Shown in pieces: positions 60,611 to 64,000 of a stretch of 64,000 nucleotides of DNA. This DNA is from Loktanella sp. 3ANDIMAR09 (GTDB taxonomy: Bacteria > Pseudomonadota > Alphaproteobacteria > Rhodobacterales > Rhodobacteraceae). Positions within the stretch are counted from its first letter, which is position 1. The number at the start of each line of letters is the position of its first letter. The stretch covers positions 1 through 64,000 of the forward strand of contig NZ_LJAK01000011.1 of assembly GCF_001420005.1 (NCBI RefSeq), given 5' to 3'. The position numbers were made by a program, and so were the translations under genes. Below the pieces are notes generated by a model. The model saw only the letters and a program-made list of their open reading frames with translations, ran no database searches and was not told where the DNA came from.

Positions 60611-61399
60611 TCAGGCCTTGCGGACGACCTTGGCGAAACTGTCAAAGATATCGCTGTTCGACACGATCATGGCACCGGTTTCCAGCGGATCGGCGTCTGG
60701 GGTGATCGCCTCGACGATGGCACCCGCCTCTTTGCAGATCAGCACGCCTGCGGCGACGTCCCAGATATTCAGGCGGCGTTCCCAGAACCCGTCGTAGCGA
60801 CCGGCGGCCACATAGGCCAGGTCCAGCGAGGCAGCACCGAACCGGCGCACACCGGCGCAGGCGGGCAGCAACCGTGCGAGGTCCTGCAGCGTTTCGGGCA
60901 GGTCCGTGCGTCCCGCCCAGGGCAGGCCCGTGGCAAACAGACCGTCCGACAGGCGATGACGCCCGGATACGCGAATGCGCGATTCGTTCACGAATGCGCC
61001 GAAACCCTTTTCGGCGTAGAACATCTCGTCCTTGACCGGGTCATAGATCACGCCCGACACGATCTGTCCCTTGTGTTCCAGCGCGATGGAAACGGCCCAA
61101 TGCGGCAGGCCGTGCAGAAAATTCGTGGTGCCGTCCAGCGGGTCGACGATCCAGCGGCGGGTGGGATCGACACCCTCCTGCTCACCGCCCTCTTCGCCCA
61201 GGAAACCATAGGACGGACGTGCATGCATCAGGTCATCGCGGATCGTCTGTTCGGCCTGACGGTCGGCGCGGGTGACGAAATCGCCCGGCCCCTTGGTCGA
61301 CACCTGAAGCTGCTCGACCTCGCCAAAGTCCTTGAGCAGGGCGCGACCGGCCTTGCGGGCGGTTTTCATCATCACATTGAGGTTTGCGCTGCCAGCCAT
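60611..61399 (-). CDS. suhB: Inositol monophosphatase family protein
   Basis: The 262-residue magnesium-dependent phosphatase has the family signatures: GEEGGE (Glu69-Glu73), WIVDPLDGTTNF (Asp86 and Asp89) and WDVAAGVLI near the end. It dephosphorylates inositol-1-phosphate or a related compound; in many bacteria the same protein (SuhB) also affects rRNA antitermination. Start at 61399 is an ATG; upstream TCCCC on the plus strand gives GGGGA in the mRNA. Between GNAT and metR, no operon link. Confidence 0.92.
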   Translation of the reverse strand: MAGSANLNVMMKTARKAGRALLKDFGEVEQLQVSTKGPGDFVTRADRQAEQTIRDDLMHARPSYGFLGEEGGEQEGVDPTRRWIVDPLDGTTNFLHGLPHWAVSIALEHKGQIVSGVIYDPVKDEMFYAEKGFGAFVNESRIRVSGRHRLSDGLFATGLPWAGRTDLPETLQDLARLLPACAGVRRFGAASLDLAYVAAGRYDGFWERRLNIWDVAAGVLICKEAGAIVEAITPDADPLETGAMIVSNSDIFDSFAKVVRKA

Positions 61400-61462
61400 G
61401 GGGACTCTCCGATCTACGTCAAGCGGGGCGTATAGGCCCGCAGGCGTCCGCGCACAAGCACA

Positions 61463-62368
61463 TCAGGCGCGTTGCAGTTTGACCGCCTCCTGGCGGGCCA
61501 ACCGGACGACATGCGACATGAACGGCAGGCCGTCGTCCGCCGTGCGCGTCGCCGCATAAAGCCGTTTGGTGATACCATCGGCCGTCAGGGGCCGCGTGAT
61601 ATAGTCGGCGTTGTAACGCACCTGCCGCACAACCCAGTCAGGCAGGACCGCAACCCCCCGGTTGGACGCCACCAGCAACAGGATCATCGCGGTCAGTTCC
61701 ACCTGACGCACGGCCAGCGGTTCGACCTTGGCCGGGGTCAACAACGCGTTAAAGACGTCCAACCGGTGCCGGTCCACAGGATAGGTGATCAGGGTCTGAT
61801 CCACGAAATCCGCGGCCTCGACATAGGGTTTCTGCGCCAGCGGATGCCCCGCGGGTGCCACGAATATGGGTTCATAATCGAAAATCGGTGTAAATCCGAC
61901 GCCTGGCAAATCCTCGGGGTCAGAGGATACGACCAGATCCACCTCTTCGCGGATCAGCGCGGGCAGCGCGTCAAAGGCAAGGCCGGGCCGGATATCGACG
62001 TCAACCTCTGGCCAGGCCTTGCGGAATTGATCGAGCACCGGCATCAGCCATTCGAAACAAGCGTGGCACTCGATGGCGATATGCAGCCGCCCCGCCTTGC
62101 CTGCGACAAGGCCGTCGAATTCCGCCTCCAGTGCCGCGACCTGCGGCAGGATGCGTTCGGCAGCGGCCAGCAGTTTCATGCCCGCAGCCGACAGGCGCAG
62201 CGGTTTTGTGCGCCGCACGAACAATTCGACCCCGGCCTGATCCTCGATCCCCTTGATTTGATGGCTCAACGCGCTTTGCGTGATGCCCAGCATGTCCGCC
62301 GCACGACCCAGGCCGCCCGTATCGTGAATCGCCTTGATCGTGCGCAGGTGACGGAACTCGATGTGCAT
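61463..62368 (-). CDS. metR: LysR-family regulator of methionine biosynthesis
   Basis: The 301-residue LysR protein has an N-terminal winged helix-turn-helix (about residues 3-60, HLRTIKAIHDTGGLGRAADM) that resembles E. coli MetR at its start, and an effector domain that likely binds homocysteine. The ATG at 62368 was chosen because the E. coli protein also begins a few residues before the HLRT-like segment; other in-frame ATGs upstream (62416, 62584) are possible. It is divergent from metF with a MetR-type box in the gap. Confidence 0.9.
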   Translation of the reverse strand: MHIEFRHLRTIKAIHDTGGLGRAADMLGITQSALSHQIKGIEDQAGVELFVRRTKPLRLSAAGMKLLAAAERILPQVAALEAEFDGLVAGKAGRLHIAIECHACFEWLMPVLDQFRKAWPEVDVDIRPGLAFDALPALIREEVDLVVSSDPEDLPGVGFTPIFDYEPIFVAPAGHPLAQKPYVEAADFVDQTLITYPVDRHRLDVFNALLTPAKVEPLAVRQVELTAMILLLVASNRGVAVLPDWVVRQVRYNADYITRPLTADGITKRLYAATRTADDGLPFMSHVVRLARQEAVKLQRA

Positions 62369-62400
62369 TTCGCGGTTTGCCTCATGATCATCGTGAAAGT

Positions 62401-62417
62401 TATGAATTTGCTTCATA
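62401..62417. promoter_or_regulatory. MetR box between metR and metF
   Basis: TATGAATTTGCTTCATA is a perfect dyad and contains TGAA-N5-TTCA, the MetR consensus. It is 33 bases from the metR start and 48 from the metF start. Binding by MetR would control both genes. Confidence 0.85.
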
Positions 62418-62465
62418 TGCGGCGCGGTGGCATCTAGGCAAGAACTCAGATCAGGATGAACCCTT

Positions 62466-63332
62466 ATGACCCGCCCCGCCATCAGCTTTGAATTCTTTCC
62501 GCCCAAGAACATCGCGGGGTCGTTTCGCCTGTGGGATTGCGTCAATGCGCTGTCGCCGCTGGCCCCGGAATTCGTGTCGGTCACCTATGGTGCCGGCGGC
62601 ACCACCCGCCAGCTGACACACGAGGCCGTCACCGCCATCGACAAAACCACCGGCCTCAAGGTCGCGGCCCACCTGACCTGCGTGGATGCCACCCGCGCCG
62701 AAACGCTGGCCATCGCCAACGAATATGCAGAGGCCGGGATCACCGATCTGGTCGCCCTGCGCGGCGACGCGCCCAAGGGCAGCGACGGTTTCCAACCCCA
62801 CCCCGAAGGCTTCGCAAGCTCGATCGAATTGATCGAGGCGCTGGCCGATACCGGCAAATTCACCCTGCGTGTCGGCGCCTATCCCGAAAAACACCCCGAG
62901 GCGCGCAGCCAGGCCGACGACATCGCCTTTCTGAAGCGCAAGATCGACGCCGGTGCCTCTGCGGCCATCACGCAGTTCTTCTTCGAGGCAGACACGTTCT
63001 TTCGTTTCCGCGATGCCTGTATGGCCGCCGGCATCACCGCCCCGATCATCCCCGGCATCCTGCCCGTCGAAAACTGGAAAGGCGCGTCCAAATTTGCCGC
63101 TGCCACCGGAACAAGCATTCCGCCCGTGATCGCGCAGGCCTTTGAAAACGCGACCCGCGACGGAAGCGCCGATCTGCTGGCGACCGCATTGGCGACAGAG
63201 TTGTGTGACGCGCTGTTGCAAGGCGGTGTCGAGCATCTGCATTTCTATACGCTGAACAAACCGCAGCTGACGCAGGACGTGTGCCGCGCATTGGGAATTG
63301 CTCCGCAGACACGCTTGCAAAACGTGGCCTGA
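62466..63332 (+). CDS. metF: 5,10-methylenetetrahydrofolate reductase
   Basis: The 288-residue flavoenzyme reduces methylene-tetrahydrofolate to 5-methyl-tetrahydrofolate for methionine synthesis. It shows the MetF motifs SFEFFPPKN, VTYGAGGTTR and ALRGDAPKG at the expected places, and the length is normal. It is divergent from metR. The C1 units it uses could come from the glycine cleavage operon elsewhere in the window. No metH is next to it. Confidence 0.96.
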   Translation: MTRPAISFEFFPPKNIAGSFRLWDCVNALSPLAPEFVSVTYGAGGTTRQLTHEAVTAIDKTTGLKVAAHLTCVDATRAETLAIANEYAEAGITDLVALRGDAPKGSDGFQPHPEGFASSIELIEALADTGKFTLRVGAYPEKHPEARSQADDIAFLKRKIDAGASAAITQFFFEADTFFRFRDACMAAGITAPIIPGILPVENWKGASKFAAATGTSIPPVIAQAFENATRDGSADLLATALATELCDALLQGGVEHLHFYTLNKPQLTQDVCRALGIAPQTRLQNVA

Positions 63333-63370
63333 CCGGACCATCTTGGGCGGACCTCAGACAGGACCGCCCC

Positions 63371-63847
63371 ATGCCACTTGCCACGACATTCGACGAACTG
63401 CCCAGCCGCGAGACGCTGTTGTCGCTGACAGGGTTGGAATTCATGCAAGGTGTACTGGCCGGACAGCTGTCCGGTCCACCGATTTCGGGCATCATGAACT
63501 ACCGCTTGTACAGCGTGGACCACGGGCGTGTCGTGTTCCACGGCACCCCTGATTTCGCGCATACCAATCCGATGGGCGGCATCCACGGGGGCTGGTACGG
63601 CACGCTGCTGGATTCCGCGATGGCCTGCGCAGTCATGACGACCGTGCCACGCGGGTCGGTCTACACAACGCTGGAATACAAGATCAACATCACCCGCGCG
63701 ATCCCCCCCGGCACGCCTATCATCGCCACCGGCCAGATCGACCACGCAGGCAGGTCAACGGGCGTGGCCACGGGTCGCATCACCGATGCGGATGGCAAAC
63801 TTTATGCCACGGGGTCCACAACCTGCCTGATCATGCAGATCGCCTGA
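63371..63847 (+). CDS. PaaI-type hotdog-fold thioesterase
   Basis: The 158-residue protein has the hotdog-fold signature HGGWYGTLLDSAMACAV (about residues 74-90) of the PaaI/YbgC-type acyl-CoA thioesterases, followed by YTTLEYKINITRAI. It hydrolyses an aromatic or other acyl-CoA; no pathway partner is nearby. Start at 63371 is the first ATG after the metF stop in a sensible place (AGGACCG before it); an in-frame ATG at 63281 lies inside metF. Its stop region overlaps the end of a gene on the minus strand. Confidence 0.87.
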   Translation: MPLATTFDELPSRETLLSLTGLEFMQGVLAGQLSGPPISGIMNYRLYSVDHGRVVFHGTPDFAHTNPMGGIHGGWYGTLLDSAMACAVMTTVPRGSVYTTLEYKINITRAIPPGTPIIATGQIDHAGRSTGVATGRITDADGKLYATGSTTCLIMQIA

Positions 63848-63998
63848 CCGTTTCGTGCAACCGTTCCGACGGGTCGGTCAGGCTGCGACGCGGGACGCGC
63901 CACAAGAACAATTTGGCCCAGCCGTGCCACTGACCGACTGACGGCGCGTCGGGGTCCGTGGGAAACCTGTCACGCCAACCATCGGGCAAGGCCATGCC
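63831..63998 (-). CDS. C-terminal end of an unidentified gene (partial)
   Basis: The minus strand carries 55 open codons from the right edge of the window to a TGA at 63831-63833. The peptide is not low complexity (it contains WAKLFLWRVPRRSLTDP) and looks like the C-terminus of a real protein, but no family was recognised. It would overlap the thioesterase gene by 17 bases at their 3' ends. The rest lies outside the window. Confidence 0.4.
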   Translation of the reverse strand, partial: GMALPDGWRDRFPTDPDAPSVGQWHGWAKLFLWRVPRRSLTDPSERLHETVRRSA

Positions 63999-64000
63999 AG

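Overview
The window is a continuous stretch of alphaproteobacterial chromosome. It is GC-rich, and gene content points to the Rhodobacterales/Roseobacter group. The indicators are an FnrL-type FNR beside ccoNOQP-ccoGHIS, a PutR/PutA pair without a ribbon-helix-helix domain on PutA, a stand-alone Hint-domain protein, a DctPQM TRAP system, a fructose-type Frc ABC importer with a ROK regulator, and a 4-hydroxybenzoate hydroxylase gene beside an AraC regulator. No photosynthesis genes, phage genes, insertion sequences, CRISPR arrays or rRNA genes were seen. Species cannot be fixed from the sequence alone; a Loktanella/Yoonia-like roseobacter would fit.

Layout. 0.1-4.3 kb: an endonuclease-like lipoprotein, then a molybdenum hydroxylase (iorA-iorB) with its own diheme cytochrome c. 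4.3-9.7 kb: a metallo-beta-lactamase-fold hydrolase divergent from an EnvZ-like sensor kinase, then a MoxR ATPase/VWA metallopeptidase-like pair and an unknown membrane protein. 9.7-13.5 kb: a lone ureidoglycolate lyase gene, then the divergent katG/oxyR pair with a palindrome between them. 13.5-19.5 kb: a TRAP transporter on the minus strand, and a cyanide-insensitive-type quinol oxidase operon (cydA, cydB and a 36-residue DUF2474 subunit). 19.5-25.5 kb: a class III aminotransferase, a tandem glycine riboswitch and gcvTHP. 25.5-32 kb: sugar ABC importer, ROK repressor, Hint protein and an LpxR-like outer-membrane protein. 32-41 kb: glycogen operon glgB-glgC-glgA-glgX-pgm. 41-44 kb: pobR/pobA and two poorly known genes. 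44-54.3 kb: oxygen-limited respiration block (hemN, fnrL, ccoNOQP, ccoGHIS) with three FNR-type boxes, then tRNA-Leu(UAA). 54.3-59.8 kb: TPR protein, putR/putA and a rhomboid protease. 59.8-60.6 kb: a GNAT gene in a visibly less GC-rich patch. 60.6-64 kb: an inositol monophosphatase family gene, metR/metF with a MetR box, a thioesterase and the end of another gene.

How it fits together. Two terminal-oxidase systems (high-affinity cbb3 under FnrL, and a bd/CIO-type quinol oxidase) sit in one window with the anaerobic haem-synthesis gene hemN and the peroxide-defence pair katG/oxyR, so respiratory adaptation is the main theme. Amino-acid and one-carbon catabolism (putA, gcvTHP, metF, aminotransferase) and carbon storage (glg) form the second theme. 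Most loci are divergent regulator/target pairs, and nearly all intergenic spaces carry a recognisable palindrome: OxyR, ROK, LacI-type, FNR, PutR and MetR. No clearly undescribed multi-gene system is present. The less-explained items are the cysteine-rich CcoQ tail, an FNR box lying against the fnrL start codon, a MoxR/VWA pair with an altered HExxH motif, a LacI-type operator before glgB whose regulator is not in the window, and a transferred-looking GNAT gene. No gene-free stretch exceeds 300 bases.
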